NCBI RefSeq assembly: GCF_001310275.1
Contig: NZ_LGYZ01000093.1
Span: 27,976-91,975 of the forward strand
Origin: Nocardia arizonensis
Lineage (GTDB): Bacteria > Actinomycetota > Actinomycetes > Mycobacteriales > Mycobacteriaceae
DNA: 64,000 bases
Direction of reading: 5' to 3'
A program made the translations under genes and the position numbers. Shown piece by piece: positions 27,465 to 36,576 of the stretch (positions within the stretch are counted from its first letter, which is position 1; the number at the start of each line of letters is the position of its first letter). Under the pieces are notes generated by a model. The model was not told the DNA's origin. It saw nothing but the letters and a program-made list of their open reading frames with translations, and did not search any database.

Positions 27465-27580
27465 GCCGCGCCCGCGGCATCGTCCGGCTCGCCAACCGTG
27501 CCGTGACCTGCCAGGATGCGCATGGTCATCAGGTGAGACCGGCGGCGGCGCGATCGCGGCCGGGTAGGAACGGGGCGGAA

Positions 27581-28717
27581 TTGTTCGGAATGCTGCGGCC
27601 GTGTTCGCACGGCGCGGAGAAATACGGTGTCGACCCGGCGCAGTGGCGCGCGCACATGTGCGGCCTCTGCCTGGGATTGCGCGACGGACACGGACAACTC
27701 GCGCGCACGGCGACCAATACCGACGCGATCGTGCTGAGCGTGCTGACCGAGGCGCAGCGTCCGGGCGGGGCAGCGCGCACCGTCGCGGGTCCGTGCGCGC
27801 TGCGCGGTATGCGCCGCGCGCAGGTCGCCACCGCGGACTCGGCGGGCGTTCGGCTCGCCGCCACGGCGTCCCTGCTGCTCGGCTCCGCCAAGATCCGCGA
27901 TCACGTCGACGACCGCGACGGCTCGGTCCTGACCCGCCGACCCATGACCGGAATCGCCGCGCGCTGGGCCGACCGCGCCCGCGTCGAGGCCGACCGCATC
28001 GGCCTCGACGTCGGCCCGCTCGTCAATGCGATCGAAGGCCAAGCCGACCTCGAACGCCGCGCGGCCGCCGATTCGACCGCGATCACCCTCGACCAGCTGA
28101 CCGAACCAACCCAGCTCTGCGCGGCGGAACTGTTCGGCCACACCGCGGTACTCGCCGAGCGCGCCGCGAACCTCACGGCGCTGCGCGAGGCGGGCCGCCA
28201 CTTCGGTCGCATCGCGCACCTCGCCGACGCCGTCGAGGACTTCGACGCCGACCGCGCCCGCGGCCGCTTCAATCCGCTCGACGCCACCGGCACCACCATG
28301 CCGCAGGCGTACGACCTAATGCGCGAATCGGATTCGGCGCTGCGCCACGCCATTGCCGAGGCCGAACTGGCCGAAACCCCCACTGTGCGTTGGATTCTGC
28401 TCGATCCGCTCAACGGCCTGCTGCGTCGCGTCCGCCACGGCATCGGCGGCACGATCGCCCACGCCTGCTCCGCGACCCGCGAGCACACCGCCCACGCCAA
28501 CCTGCCCGGACACCGCCCGCCTACCCGCCGCCCCGACCTGGGCGCCGCCCTCGGCATCGTGCTCGGCGTCTACTGCACCGGCTGGGCTTGCTGCTCCGAC
28601 CACACCAGCCCTTGCACCGGCGAACGCAAGGACGCCTGGATCAAGAACTGCGATTGCGGCGACTGCTGCGACGGATGCGACTGTTGCGGGAACTGCTGCG
28701 AATGCGACGGCTGTTGA
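27581..28717 (+). CDS. DUF5685 protein with cysteine-rich C-terminal tail
   Basis: A 378-residue member of DUF5685. The TTG at 27581 gives MFGMLRPCSHG, the conserved N-terminus of the family, with GTAGGAACGGGGCGG in front; the next ATG at 27590 would cut this conserved start. Conserved CGLCLGLRDGHG follows. The body is alpha-helical with DAVEDFDADRARGRFNP, typical of the family and possibly related to isoprenoid-binding helical bundles. The C-terminus is exceptional, with a TGWACC segment and then 11 cysteines in the last 23 residues interleaved with Asp/Gly, suggesting metal binding. Function unknown. Confidence 0.8.
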   Translation: MFGMLRPCSHGAEKYGVDPAQWRAHMCGLCLGLRDGHGQLARTATNTDAIVLSVLTEAQRPGGAARTVAGPCALRGMRRAQVATADSAGVRLAATASLLLGSAKIRDHVDDRDGSVLTRRPMTGIAARWADRARVEADRIGLDVGPLVNAIEGQADLERRAAADSTAITLDQLTEPTQLCAAELFGHTAVLAERAANLTALREAGRHFGRIAHLADAVEDFDADRARGRFNPLDATGTTMPQAYDLMRESDSALRHAIAEAELAETPTVRWILLDPLNGLLRRVRHGIGGTIAHACSATREHTAHANLPGHRPPTRRPDLGAALGIVLGVYCTGWACCSDHTSPCTGERKDAWIKNCDCGDCCDGCDCCGNCCECDGC

Positions 28718-28741
28718 GTTTGCGGCGCCTTCGGCGCCGCG

Positions 28742-28896
28742 GGTTCGCGGCCCCTTGTGTCTCGCGTCCGAGCGGTCGATACTTGCTCCTTCGTCGCATT
28801 GTCTCGACCGCTCGGACGCGAGACGGCCGCGAACCGTGCCGGACTTCGGGTCTCGCGTCCGAATGGCCGTTCGTTGTTTCCATTCGGACGCGAGAC
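28742..28896. repeat. Two long hairpins sharing a GTCTCGCGTCCGA arm
   Basis: Between convergent genes lie two perfect inverted repeats. The first has 21-bp arms at 28759-28779 and 28804-28824, extended by an outer GGTTCGCGGCC (28742-28752) paired with GGCCGCGAACC (28825-28835). The second has 17-bp arms at 28850-28866 and 28880-28896. Both arms begin GTCTCGCGTCCGA and end in the complement. They may act as bidirectional terminators or be REP-like repeats. Confidence 0.8.
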
Positions 28897-28911
28897 GCCG
28901 CGGAACGGCTA

Positions 28912-29781
28912 CTACCGCAAGGTGGCGGTGAGGTGGGGGTAGCCCTTCTTGGGGTGGCGTAGGGCCAGGTCCCAGCCGCCTTCTACCTTGTCGGCGTAGA
29001 CGTTGACCGTCGACGGGAGCAGGATGGGTTTGCCGAATTTCACCGAGTACGTGGTCTTCTCGGGGATTCTGCCTTCGATGCTGCCGAGAATGGCTGCGGC
29101 CGACCACATTCCGTGCGCGATGGGCCTCGGGAATCCGAAAGCCCTTGCGCCCAGGGCGGAGGTGTGGATCGGGTTCTGATCGCCGGAGGCCGCGGCGTAG
29201 CGGTTGATCGTCTTCTGATCCACGCGCAGGGTGCGCAGCGGCGGCGGGGGCGTTTCCTCGGGTTTGGGTTCGGGTTTGGGCCCGCCCGAAAGCGAGGTCT
29301 TCTGCTGGTGCAGGAAGGTGGTCACCTGTCGCCACACCAGTTCTCGGCCGACCTTCACCTCCGTGATGGCGTCGACCAGCAGACCCTTCGGGTGTTCGCG
29401 CAGATTCTCGATGTGCGTGCGCAGATCCAGCGGTTCGGATACCGAGATCTCGCGGGCGCGCTCGATCCGGTTCTCCGCGTGCACCGCGCCTACCGCGACG
29501 AACGGGAAGTCGCGGGCCACCACGAGCCGCATGGCCAGCGGGAAGCTCAGCACGAACGGATAGGTCAGCGGCAGCGCGTCGCCGAAGCGCAGGCCGGTGG
29601 CACGGCAGTAGGCGGCCAGGTGATCGGGGTCGACCCGGAAGCCGTCGAGGCGCACGGCCCGGTCGGGCAGTGCCGATTTGCGCTGCGAGATCAGCGGAAC
29701 CGGCACGGCGCCGAGCGCGGCCTTTACGAAGAGGCCGCTGTTCTTCGGCGGTTCGGTGAGCGTGATCATCTGCGTCATCAT
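28912..29781 (-). CDS. htdX: 3-hydroxyacyl-thioester dehydratase HtdX (MaoC)
   Basis: A 289-residue MaoC-type dehydratase interconverting (R)-3-hydroxyacyl and trans-2-enoyl thioesters. The N-terminal half is a degenerate hotdog, the C-terminal half an active one with the hydratase-2 motif YAAASGDQNPIHT...GFPRPIAHGMW, whose Asp and His are catalytic. A Pro/Glu-rich linker near residues 165-185 joins them. It corresponds to Rv0241c (about 280 residues). The ATG at 29781 overlaps the fabG4 stop (ATGA), so the two are translationally coupled. Confidence 0.92.
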   Translation of the reverse strand: MMTQMITLTEPPKNSGLFVKAALGAVPVPLISQRKSALPDRAVRLDGFRVDPDHLAAYCRATGLRFGDALPLTYPFVLSFPLAMRLVVARDFPFVAVGAVHAENRIERAREISVSEPLDLRTHIENLREHPKGLLVDAITEVKVGRELVWRQVTTFLHQQKTSLSGGPKPEPKPEETPPPPLRTLRVDQKTINRYAAASGDQNPIHTSALGARAFGFPRPIAHGMWSAAAILGSIEGRIPEKTTYSVKFGKPILLPSTVNVYADKVEGGWDLALRHPKKGYPHLTATLR

Positions 29782-31136
29782 GCTCCGATCAGGCTCTGCC
29801 CACAGACCCGAACGATATTGCCGCTCACCGCGTTCGAGGCGGGCGATGCGAAGAATGCGATGGTCTCGGCGACGTCGACGGTCTGCCCGCCCTGCGACAG
29901 CGAGCTCATCAGCCGTCCGGCCTCACGGGTGCCGAGCGGGATGGCTGCGGTCATGGCGGTTTCGATGAAGCCGGGCGCGACCGCGTTGATGGTGATGTTC
30001 TTCTCGGCCAGCTTCGGAGCCTCGGCGTCGACCATGCCGATGACGCCCGCCTTGGACGCGCCGTAGTTGGTCTGGCCGCGGTTGCCCGCGATGCCCGCGA
30101 TGGAGGACACGTCGATGACCCGTCCGCCCTCGCGCAGCGCGCCGCTGGCCACCAGCGCCTCGGTGATGCGGTGCGGTGCGGCCAGATTGACGTTGATGAC
30201 CGCGTTCCAGCGGCCGGAGTCCATATTGGCGAGCAGCTTGTCACGGGTGATGCCCGCGTTGTGCACGATGACGTCGATGCCGCCGAAGCGCTCGGTGGCG
30301 AATTCGGCCAGCTTCTGCGCGGCGTCGGGTGCGGTGACGTCGAGCGCGAGCGCGGTGCCGCCGATCTTGTTGGCGGTCTGCGACAGCGCGTCACCGGCGG
30401 CGGGGATGTCGGCGAGGATCACCTTCGCGCCGTCGCGGGCGAAGACCTCGGCGATGGTGGCGCCGATGCCGCGGGCCGCACCGGTGACCACGGCGACCTT
30501 GCCGTCCAGCGGCTTGTCCCAGTCGGCGGGCGCGACCGAGTCGGCCGAGCCGACCCGGATGACCTGACCGTCGACGAAGGCCGACTTGGCCGAGAGCAGG
30601 AAGCGCAGCGTGGATTCCAGCCCGGTCGCGGCGGGGGCGGCTTCCGGCGAGAGGTATACGAGCTGGGCGGTGGAGCCGCGCAGCAGCTCCTTGCCGACCG
30701 AGCGGGTGAAGCCCTCGAGTGCGCGCTGGGCGATCTGCTGCTCGACGCCGCCCGCCAGTTCGGGGGTGGTGCCGATGACCACGACGCGGCCCGACGCGGT
30801 GAGACCGCGCATCGCGGGCTGGAAGAACTCGAACAGCTGGGACAGATCCTCGATGGAGCCGATGCCGGTGGCGTCGAAGACCAACGCGCCGTATTTGGTG
30901 CCCTGGGCAAGGGTGTCGTGGAAGGTGTAGTCCGACAGCAGGGCGCGGACGGGTTCGGCGACCCGGCCCTTGCCGCCGATCAGCACCGGACCGGCCAGAG
31001 CGGGCTCGCCCTTGACGTAGCGGCGCAGCTTCTCCGGCTGCGGGAGGCCGAGGCGGCTCGCGAGGAACTGGCCGGGAGCGGAGTTGACGAACGATCCGTA
31101 GAGGTTGGGAGCACCCTTGCTCTTGCTGGCTGCCAC
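29778..31136 (-). CDS. fabG4: 3-oxoacyl-thioester reductase FabG4
   Basis: A 452-residue high-molecular-weight FabG reducing 3-oxoacyl-CoA/ACP with NADH. The N-terminal ~210 residues form a flavodoxin-like domain. The C-terminal SDR domain has TGAARGIG, HNAG, DVSSIAG and the catalytic NYGASKAG Tyr/Lys. The GTG at 31136 (VAASKSKGAPNLYGSFVNS) is selected since AAGGTAGGAAT lies just upstream and the product length then matches Rv0242c (454). Further upstream frame would cross the operator at 31232. It is first in the fabG4-htdX operon and divergent from fadA2. Confidence 0.94.
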   Translation of the reverse strand: MAASKSKGAPNLYGSFVNSAPGQFLASRLGLPQPEKLRRYVKGEPALAGPVLIGGKGRVAEPVRALLSDYTFHDTLAQGTKYGALVFDATGIGSIEDLSQLFEFFQPAMRGLTASGRVVVIGTTPELAGGVEQQIAQRALEGFTRSVGKELLRGSTAQLVYLSPEAAPAATGLESTLRFLLSAKSAFVDGQVIRVGSADSVAPADWDKPLDGKVAVVTGAARGIGATIAEVFARDGAKVILADIPAAGDALSQTANKIGGTALALDVTAPDAAQKLAEFATERFGGIDVIVHNAGITRDKLLANMDSGRWNAVINVNLAAPHRITEALVASGALREGGRVIDVSSIAGIAGNRGQTNYGASKAGVIGMVDAEAPKLAEKNITINAVAPGFIETAMTAAIPLGTREAGRLMSSLSQGGQTVDVAETIAFFASPASNAVSGNIVRVCGQSLIGA

Positions 31137-31231
31137 TATTCCTACCTTTGCTGTGTCTGGGGGAATGGTCTCGTTCAGTGCATGCCCCGGTGCGACCGTG
31201 CGAACACGTGCGGGGTACGGTGTCGACAATT

Positions 31232-31251
31232 AACTTACTCCAGAGTAAGTT
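31232..31251. promoter_or_regulatory. Perfect 20-bp palindrome between fabG4 and fadA2
   Basis: AACTTACTC-CA-GAGTAAGTT, nine-base arms with a two-base centre, sits in the 239-bp divergent intergenic region, about 96 bp from the fabG4 start and 125 bp from fadA2. It has TAAG/TTAA-rich flanks that could be promoter elements. The TTAC-N6-GTAA core recurs in front of the TetR gene at 26816. This is the likely operator of the Rv0238-type repressor. Confidence 0.72.
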
Positions 31252-31375
31252 TAAAGTAAACCAACACCACACCCCCGCCGACCCGCGCGAACCCGGTAAT
31301 TCCGCGCGCGCCGGTTCCGGTGAGCATTCGGCGGTGGCGGTGCTCATGCCCATCCGACGAGATCTGGAGACCCGA

Positions 31376-32677
31376 GTGACAAGCACAGCCAGGACCCCGC
31401 GGCAGCCGCGCCCGATCGCGATCGTCGGCGGCAACCGGATTCCCTTCGCCCGTTCCGACAAGGCATACGCCCACGCCTCGAACCAAGATATGTTCACCGC
31501 CGTGCTGGACGGCCTGGTCAGCCGGTTCAACCTCCAGGGCGAACGGCTCGGCATGGTGGTCGGCGGCGCGGTGCTCAAGCGCGTCGGCGAACACGGCCTG
31601 ATCCGCGAGAGCGTCCTCGGCTCCACGCTCAGCCCCTACACCCCGGCCCACGATCTGCAACTGGCCTGCGGCACCGGTCTGCAATCCATCGTCACCGTCG
31701 GCGACGCCATCGCGGCGGGCCGCATCGACGCGGGTATCGGCGGCGGCACCGACACCACCTCCGACGCGCCCATCGGCGTCAGCGAGGGCATGCGCGAATG
31801 GATGCTCGACGTCAATCGCGCCAAGTCCAACAAGGACCGGCTCAAGCTGGTCGGCCAAGTGCGGCCCGGCATGATCGGCATCGAGATCCCGCGCAACGCC
31901 GAACCGCGTACCGGCATGTCGATGGGCGAGCACGCGGCCATCACCGCCAAGGAGTTCGGCATCACCCGCGAGGCGCAGGACGAACTGGCCTACCTGTCGC
32001 ACAAGAATATGGCCGCCGCCTACGACCGCGGCTTCTTCGATGACCTGATCACCCCCTTCCTCGGCCTGACCCGCGACGACAACCTGCGTCCCGGCTCCAC
32101 CGTGGAGAAGCTGTCCACCCTGAAGCCGGTCTTCGGCGTTCGGGCGGGCGGCGCGACCATGACCGCGGGCAACTCCACGCCGCTGACCGACGGCGCGTCC
32201 GCGGTGCTGCTGTCCAGCGAGGAATGGGCCGCCGAGCGCAAGCTGCCGACCCTGGCCTACCTGGTCGACTCCGAGGTCGCCGCGGTCGACTACATCCACG
32301 GTCCCGACGGTCTGCTCATGGCACCCACCTACGCGGTGCCGCGCATGCTCGCCCGCAACGGTCTGACGCTCCAGGATTTCGACTACTACGAGATCCACGA
32401 GGCGTTCGCCTCGGTGGTCCTGGCCACCCTCCAGGCGTGGGAGTCCGATCAGTACTGCAAGGAGCGCCTCGGCCTCGACGGCGCGCTCGGTTCGATCGAT
32501 CGCGGCAAGCTCAATGTCAACGGGTCCTCGCTGGCCGCGGGTCACCCGTTCGCCGCGACCGGCGGCCGTATCGTCGCCGCCACCGCCAAGATGCTCGCCG
32601 AGAAGGGGTCGGGCCGCGCGCTCATCTCCATCTGCGCCGCGGGCGGTCAGGGCGTCGTCGCCATCCTGGAGCGCTGA
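31376..32677 (+). CDS. fadA2: Acetyl-CoA acetyltransferase FadA2 (thiolase)
   Basis: A 433-residue thiolase cleaving 3-ketoacyl-CoA in beta-oxidation. The nucleophilic Cys98 lies in LQLACGTGLQ, the active-site His in YEIHEAFASV, and the C-terminal block SICAAGGQG provides the second cysteine. The GTG at 31376 with GGAG upstream fits the mycobacterial N-terminus (about 440 residues); an in-frame ATG at 31346 would add 10 residues. It corresponds to Rv0243. The shared divergent promoter region with fabG4-htdX suggests these three enzymes handle one acyl-CoA pathway. Confidence 0.93.
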   Translation: MTSTARTPRQPRPIAIVGGNRIPFARSDKAYAHASNQDMFTAVLDGLVSRFNLQGERLGMVVGGAVLKRVGEHGLIRESVLGSTLSPYTPAHDLQLACGTGLQSIVTVGDAIAAGRIDAGIGGGTDTTSDAPIGVSEGMREWMLDVNRAKSNKDRLKLVGQVRPGMIGIEIPRNAEPRTGMSMGEHAAITAKEFGITREAQDELAYLSHKNMAAAYDRGFFDDLITPFLGLTRDDNLRPGSTVEKLSTLKPVFGVRAGGATMTAGNSTPLTDGASAVLLSSEEWAAERKLPTLAYLVDSEVAAVDYIHGPDGLLMAPTYAVPRMLARNGLTLQDFDYYEIHEAFASVVLATLQAWESDQYCKERLGLDGALGSIDRGKLNVNGSSLAAGHPFAATGGRIVAATAKMLAEKGSGRALISICAAGGQGVVAILER

Positions 32678-32700
32678 ACCCGAGTTCCCGCGTGACCGCG

Positions 32701-32734
32701 GTGGCATCCGGTCCTTCCCCGGGACCGGATGCCA
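32701..32734 (+). terminator. Hairpin terminator after fadA2
   Basis: Perfect 14-bp arms GTGGCATCCGGTCC and GGACCGGATGCCAC with a TTCCCCG-type loop, 23 bp after the fadA2 stop. No strong T-tract follows, so it may be bidirectional or act with the convergent gnd gene. Confidence 0.75.
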
Positions 32735-32917
32735 CCCGGTTTGCCGCCTCCCGTCCTACCGGGCGATCCATGTCCCGGGCGCGGAGTACGCGACGCCGAA
32801 ACGGACCCGGAGGTGAGTCAGCCGGTGAAAAACGTACTGTAAACCGGCGTGCCGGGTGACCGAAACGAGTGTTTCGCCCGACCGGAAAGTAGATGGCTGA
32901 AAGTTTGCTAGAAGCTG

Positions 32918-33946
32918 TCACGGCTTCGGGAGCTCATGGTGGCCGCCGAACGCCTCACGCATGGCCGATAGCATCTTGTCGGCGTAGCGCGCCTCGCCGC
33001 GCGAGCTGAACCGCTGGAACAGTGCCGCGGCCAGCACGGGTGCGGGCACGCCGATGTCGACGGCGGCGTCGAGGGTCCAGCGGCCCTCACCGGAATCGGA
33101 GACCCTTCCGTCGAAGGAATCCAGATTCGGGTCGGCGTGTAGCGCGCCCGCGGTCAGGTCGAGCAGCCACGAGGCCACCACCGATCCCCGCCGCCACACC
33201 TCGGCCACCTCGGGCACGTCGATCGGGTAATGGTAATACTCGGGATGTTCCAGCGGGGTCTCCTCCGCGGAGTAGGCCCCGGTGTGCTCGGCGCCCGCGT
33301 TCGCCCGGTGCAGGATATTGAGTCCCTCGGCGTAGGCGGCCATCGCGCCGTACTCGATGCCGTTGTGCACCATCTTCACGAAATGCCCCGCGCCCGCCGG
33401 ACCGCAGTGCAGATATCCCTGTTCGGCGGTGGACGGCTCGCCGGTGCGTCCCGGCGTGCGTTCGGCGGCCCCGTTGCCGGGCGCGATGGATTTCAGCAGC
33501 GGATCCAGATGTGCGACCGGGCCCGGTTCGCCGCCGATCATGAGACAGAAACCGCGGTCGAGTCCGAACACACCGCCCGAAGTGCCGATATCGACGTAGT
33601 GGATGCCCCGCGGCGCCAGCGCGGCCGCTCGCGCGATGTCGTCGTGATACCGGCTGTTGCCGCCGTCGATGACGATATCGCCGGGTTCGAGCAATCCCGC
33701 GACCTGTTCGACCACCGCACCGGTCGCCCCGGCCGGGATCATCACCCACACCACGCGCGGGGCGGTCAGCAAACCGACGAATTCGGCGAGATCGGTGGTG
33801 CCGTCGAAACTCGCGCCCAATTCCTCGCGCAACACCTCGATGGTCGCGGTCTTGCGTTCGTAGCCAACGCAGGTGTGTCCGTCGCGAACGACCCGGCGCA
33901 CGATATTGGCGCCCATGCGGCCAAGGCCGATCATTCCCAGCTGCAT
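32918..33946 (-). CDS. gnd: 6-phosphogluconate dehydrogenase, decarboxylating (short form)
   Basis: A 342-residue oxidative pentose-phosphate enzyme giving ribulose-5-phosphate, CO2 and NAD(P)H. The Rossmann motif GMIGLGRMGANIV opens the protein. The substrate segments DGGNSRYHDD, GTSGGVFGLDRGF and the catalytic Lys in GHFVKMVHNGIEYG follow. The short C-terminal domain identifies the YqeC/Gnd2-like class (about 340 residues), often NAD-dependent. The ATG at 33946 (MQLGMIGLG) is preferred over 33955 since GAGGGG is then nine bases upstream. Confidence 0.93.
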   Translation of the reverse strand: MQLGMIGLGRMGANIVRRVVRDGHTCVGYERKTATIEVLREELGASFDGTTDLAEFVGLLTAPRVVWVMIPAGATGAVVEQVAGLLEPGDIVIDGGNSRYHDDIARAAALAPRGIHYVDIGTSGGVFGLDRGFCLMIGGEPGPVAHLDPLLKSIAPGNGAAERTPGRTGEPSTAEQGYLHCGPAGAGHFVKMVHNGIEYGAMAAYAEGLNILHRANAGAEHTGAYSAEETPLEHPEYYHYPIDVPEVAEVWRRGSVVASWLLDLTAGALHADPNLDSFDGRVSDSGEGRWTLDAAVDIGVPAPVLAAALFQRFSSRGEARYADKMLSAMREAFGGHHELPKP

Positions 33947-34055
33947 TCCGTCCATCCCCTCGTAGTGGCGAGCTCGTTGACGTACCCGTCCAGTCTCGCG
34001 CCGTGTCGGGTGTAACGCACGGTGACCGGCTCCGATAAACAGATCGGCTCCGTGT

Positions 34056-34099
34056 AGTTGCCAGACCCCCGACCCGGCAACTGCGCGGGGCCGCTTTTT
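34056..34099 (+). promoter_or_regulatory. Hairpin and T-tract in the VanW-gene leader
   Basis: AGTTGCC...GGCAACT (34056-34082) is followed by GCGCGGGGCCGC and TTTTT. It lies on the plus strand between divergent genes, 130 bp before the VanW gene, so it could be an attenuator or the end of an unseen short transcript. Confidence 0.35.
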
Positions 34100-34225
34100 G
34101 TCACGGGCGATCGATTGCCGGGGGTTTGCTGTTGCGCTGTCCTCTGCGCAGACCGCCGTTTCGGGCCACTATCGTGGAAGCGACCCGCACGGTGCGGGTC
34201 TGTGTTCAGCCGGGAGGAACGGGTC

Positions 34226-36214
34226 GTGACGAGCGAGTCGAGCGCCGGGAGTCGCGACGGAGGCAGCCCCCCGACGAGCGAGGTCGGGCTGCGTCAGCTT
34301 CTCGACTCGAACCGCGTCTCCGGTCAGCGAGTGGTTCACGACCCGTCCTCCGCGCCGACCCAGCCGTTGCGCACCCAGTCGCCGACCCGGCCGAAGGGCG
34401 CGCAGCCGCCCCGCCCCCGTCCGGCCGCCGGATTCCCCGCCTCGGCCGCCGCCCCGACCACGGAGCTCCCGCGCACCGCGGCGGCGCCCCGCACCCCGGC
34501 CGCGCGCTCGCGGATTTCTCAGCGTCCGCCCGCCCCGCCCTGGTGGCGCGCACCGGCGACCAGGCGGATCGGCATCGCGGTCGGCGCACTGCTGGCGCTG
34601 GCCGGGCTCGGATACGCCGCCGACTGGCTGCGCACCTCCGGTGAGGTGCCGCGCGGCGTGGTCGTCGCGGGCATCGACATCGGCGGTATGGACCCCGCCG
34701 CGGCCGACGCCAAACTGCGCGCCGCGCTCGGCAACCGCTCCGAGCAGGAACTGCCGCTGCGTCTCGGCGACGTCAAGGAGACCATCGTGCCCTCGCAGGC
34801 CGGTCTCACCATCGACTGGGACGCCACCTGGGATCGCATCGGCGGTCAACCGCTCAACCCATACACCCGCTTCGTCTCGCTGTTCGATTCGCGCAATGTC
34901 GCCGTGGCCAGCCGGGTCGACGAGGCGGCTCTCGACCGCCAGATGGCAGCGCTGCACACCCACGACATCCCGACCGTCGAGGGCACGATCCGCTTCGACA
35001 ACGCCAAACCCGTCGCGGTGCCGCCGGTGCCGGGCCGGGTGCTCGACACCGGCGCGGCCCGCACCGTACTCATCGATCGTTGGGTGCTCGGCGCGGCGCT
35101 CGACCTGCCGGAGGTGCCCGCGCCGCTGACCGTGCGGCCCGAGGCCGTCGACCAGGCGCTGCGTGAGATCGCCGAACCGGCGGTGCGCTCGGCGGTGAGT
35201 TTCTCCGGCAAAGGTGGCGCGGCCACCCTCGATCCGGCGCAGATCGCCACCGTCATCTCCTTCGTGCCCGACGGCCGGGGCGGACTGTCGCTCGGCTACG
35301 ACCAGAACGCCGCGGTCGCCGTGCTCGGCCCGCAGTTGGCGCCCACGGAGATCGAACCGAAGGACGCCACCTTCACCGTGGCGGGCGGTAAGGCGACCGT
35401 GGTGCCCGCGGTCACCGGCGACAAGATCAACTGGGGCAAGACCCTCGAACAGCTGCCCATGCTGCTCGCCGCGCCGCAGCAGCGTTCCGCGCAGGCCGTA
35501 TACGAGAAGGTCGACCCCGCCCTCACCACCGAGGCCGCGCAGGCGCTCGGAATCGTCGAGCCGATGGGTTCGTTCACTACCGGCGGCTTCAGCGGGCCGT
35601 CCGGCGTCAATATCCGCGTGGTCGCGCAGAAGGTGAACGGCGCGCTGATCCGGCCCGGGGAGACGTTCTCGCTCAACGACTTCACCGGTCCGCGCGGTAC
35701 CGCGGAGGGCTACGTCGAATCCGGCATCATCGACCACGGCAGGCCGAGTACCGCCGTCGGCGGCGGAATCAGCCAATTCGCCACGACCCTGTACAACGCG
35801 GCCTATTTCGCGGGTCTGGAAGACGCCGGGCACACCGAGCACAGCTATTACATCTCTCGCTATCCGGCGGCGCGCGAGGCCACCGTCTTCGATGGCGCGA
35901 TCGATCTGAAGTTCCGCAACAGCACCCAGACCGGCATCTATATCGAAACGGTCGCCACCGGTTCGGATGTCACCGTGCGGCTGTGGGGCACCAAGACCGT
36001 GAACGTCGAATCGGTGACCGGCGAGAAGTCGAAACCGACGGAACCGACGACGGTCACCCTGCCCAAGGGCAAGGACTGCATCGCCACCGACGGCGCACCA
36101 GGATTCACCATTTCCGATACCCGCATCATCACCGACCGCAAGACCGGTCGGGAGGTATCCAGGCACACGCGCACGGTCAAGTACGACCCGATTCCGGTCG
36201 TGAAGTGCGAGTAG
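34226..36214 (+). CDS. VanW/YoaR-like peptidoglycan-associated membrane protein
   Basis: A 662-residue protein starting at GTG 34226, with GGGAGGA seven bases upstream. A proline-rich cytoplasmic N-terminus of ~110 residues leads to one membrane helix (GIAVGALLALAGLGYAAD). A long extracytoplasmic part with two putative peptidoglycan-binding (YoaR-type) domains and a VanW domain (SGPSGVNIRVVAQKVNGALIRPG, outlined only, then GGGISQFATTLYNAAYF) follows. VanW function is not settled; family members are surface proteins of Gram-positive bacteria, so a cell-wall role is inferred. A good terminator follows. Confidence 0.88.
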   Translation: MTSESSAGSRDGGSPPTSEVGLRQLLDSNRVSGQRVVHDPSSAPTQPLRTQSPTRPKGAQPPRPRPAAGFPASAAAPTTELPRTAAAPRTPAARSRISQRPPAPPWWRAPATRRIGIAVGALLALAGLGYAADWLRTSGEVPRGVVVAGIDIGGMDPAAADAKLRAALGNRSEQELPLRLGDVKETIVPSQAGLTIDWDATWDRIGGQPLNPYTRFVSLFDSRNVAVASRVDEAALDRQMAALHTHDIPTVEGTIRFDNAKPVAVPPVPGRVLDTGAARTVLIDRWVLGAALDLPEVPAPLTVRPEAVDQALREIAEPAVRSAVSFSGKGGAATLDPAQIATVISFVPDGRGGLSLGYDQNAAVAVLGPQLAPTEIEPKDATFTVAGGKATVVPAVTGDKINWGKTLEQLPMLLAAPQQRSAQAVYEKVDPALTTEAAQALGIVEPMGSFTTGGFSGPSGVNIRVVAQKVNGALIRPGETFSLNDFTGPRGTAEGYVESGIIDHGRPSTAVGGGISQFATTLYNAAYFAGLEDAGHTEHSYYISRYPAAREATVFDGAIDLKFRNSTQTGIYIETVATGSDVTVRLWGTKTVNVESVTGEKSKPTEPTTVTLPKGKDCIATDGAPGFTISDTRIITDRKTGREVSRHTRTVKYDPIPVVKCE

Positions 36215-36242
36215 GGCCGGGTTTGCCGGTATAGAGATAGCA

Positions 36243-36264
36243 CCCCCGGAAGCGGGGGCTTTCT
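36243..36264 (+). terminator. Terminator after the VanW gene
   Basis: Stem CCCCCG / CGGGGG with a GAAG tetraloop followed by CTTTCTT, 29 bp after the stop codon. It also marks the end of the conserved core block. Confidence 0.88.
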
Positions 36265-36576
36265 TGCCCGACCGGTCTGTTCCAATGCCCCGAATACTAT
36301 GGCCGGCTATTCGAGGGGCTAATGCGCCGCTCCGGTGTCGTGCAACGCGCTCCGTGTGACCTTCGGCGTGCCCACCTGCTGTGAAACCGCAGGTAGAGCT
36401 GAGAATATCGATTCTCGATATGCGTGTTGAAAGATTCGCTCGCCCATGAAATTTTGCCTGAATAAGCTGCATTAGGAAATACTCGTTAACTTCTGGCTAT
36501 GTTTCTTGCCGTGAATTTTGCGGAATGGATTTCCCGCTTAATCGGTACCGCGTGATAGGACTGTTCCAGTCGGTAG

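Noticed and set aside
28742..28896. Possible CRISPR array
   Set aside because: Only two inverted repeats with unequal arms; there are no direct repeats with regular spacers and no cas genes.
36490..36546. 18-residue peptide frame MFLAVNFAEWISRLIGTA
   Set aside because: No Shine-Dalgarno at the right distance; too short to support without conservation data.
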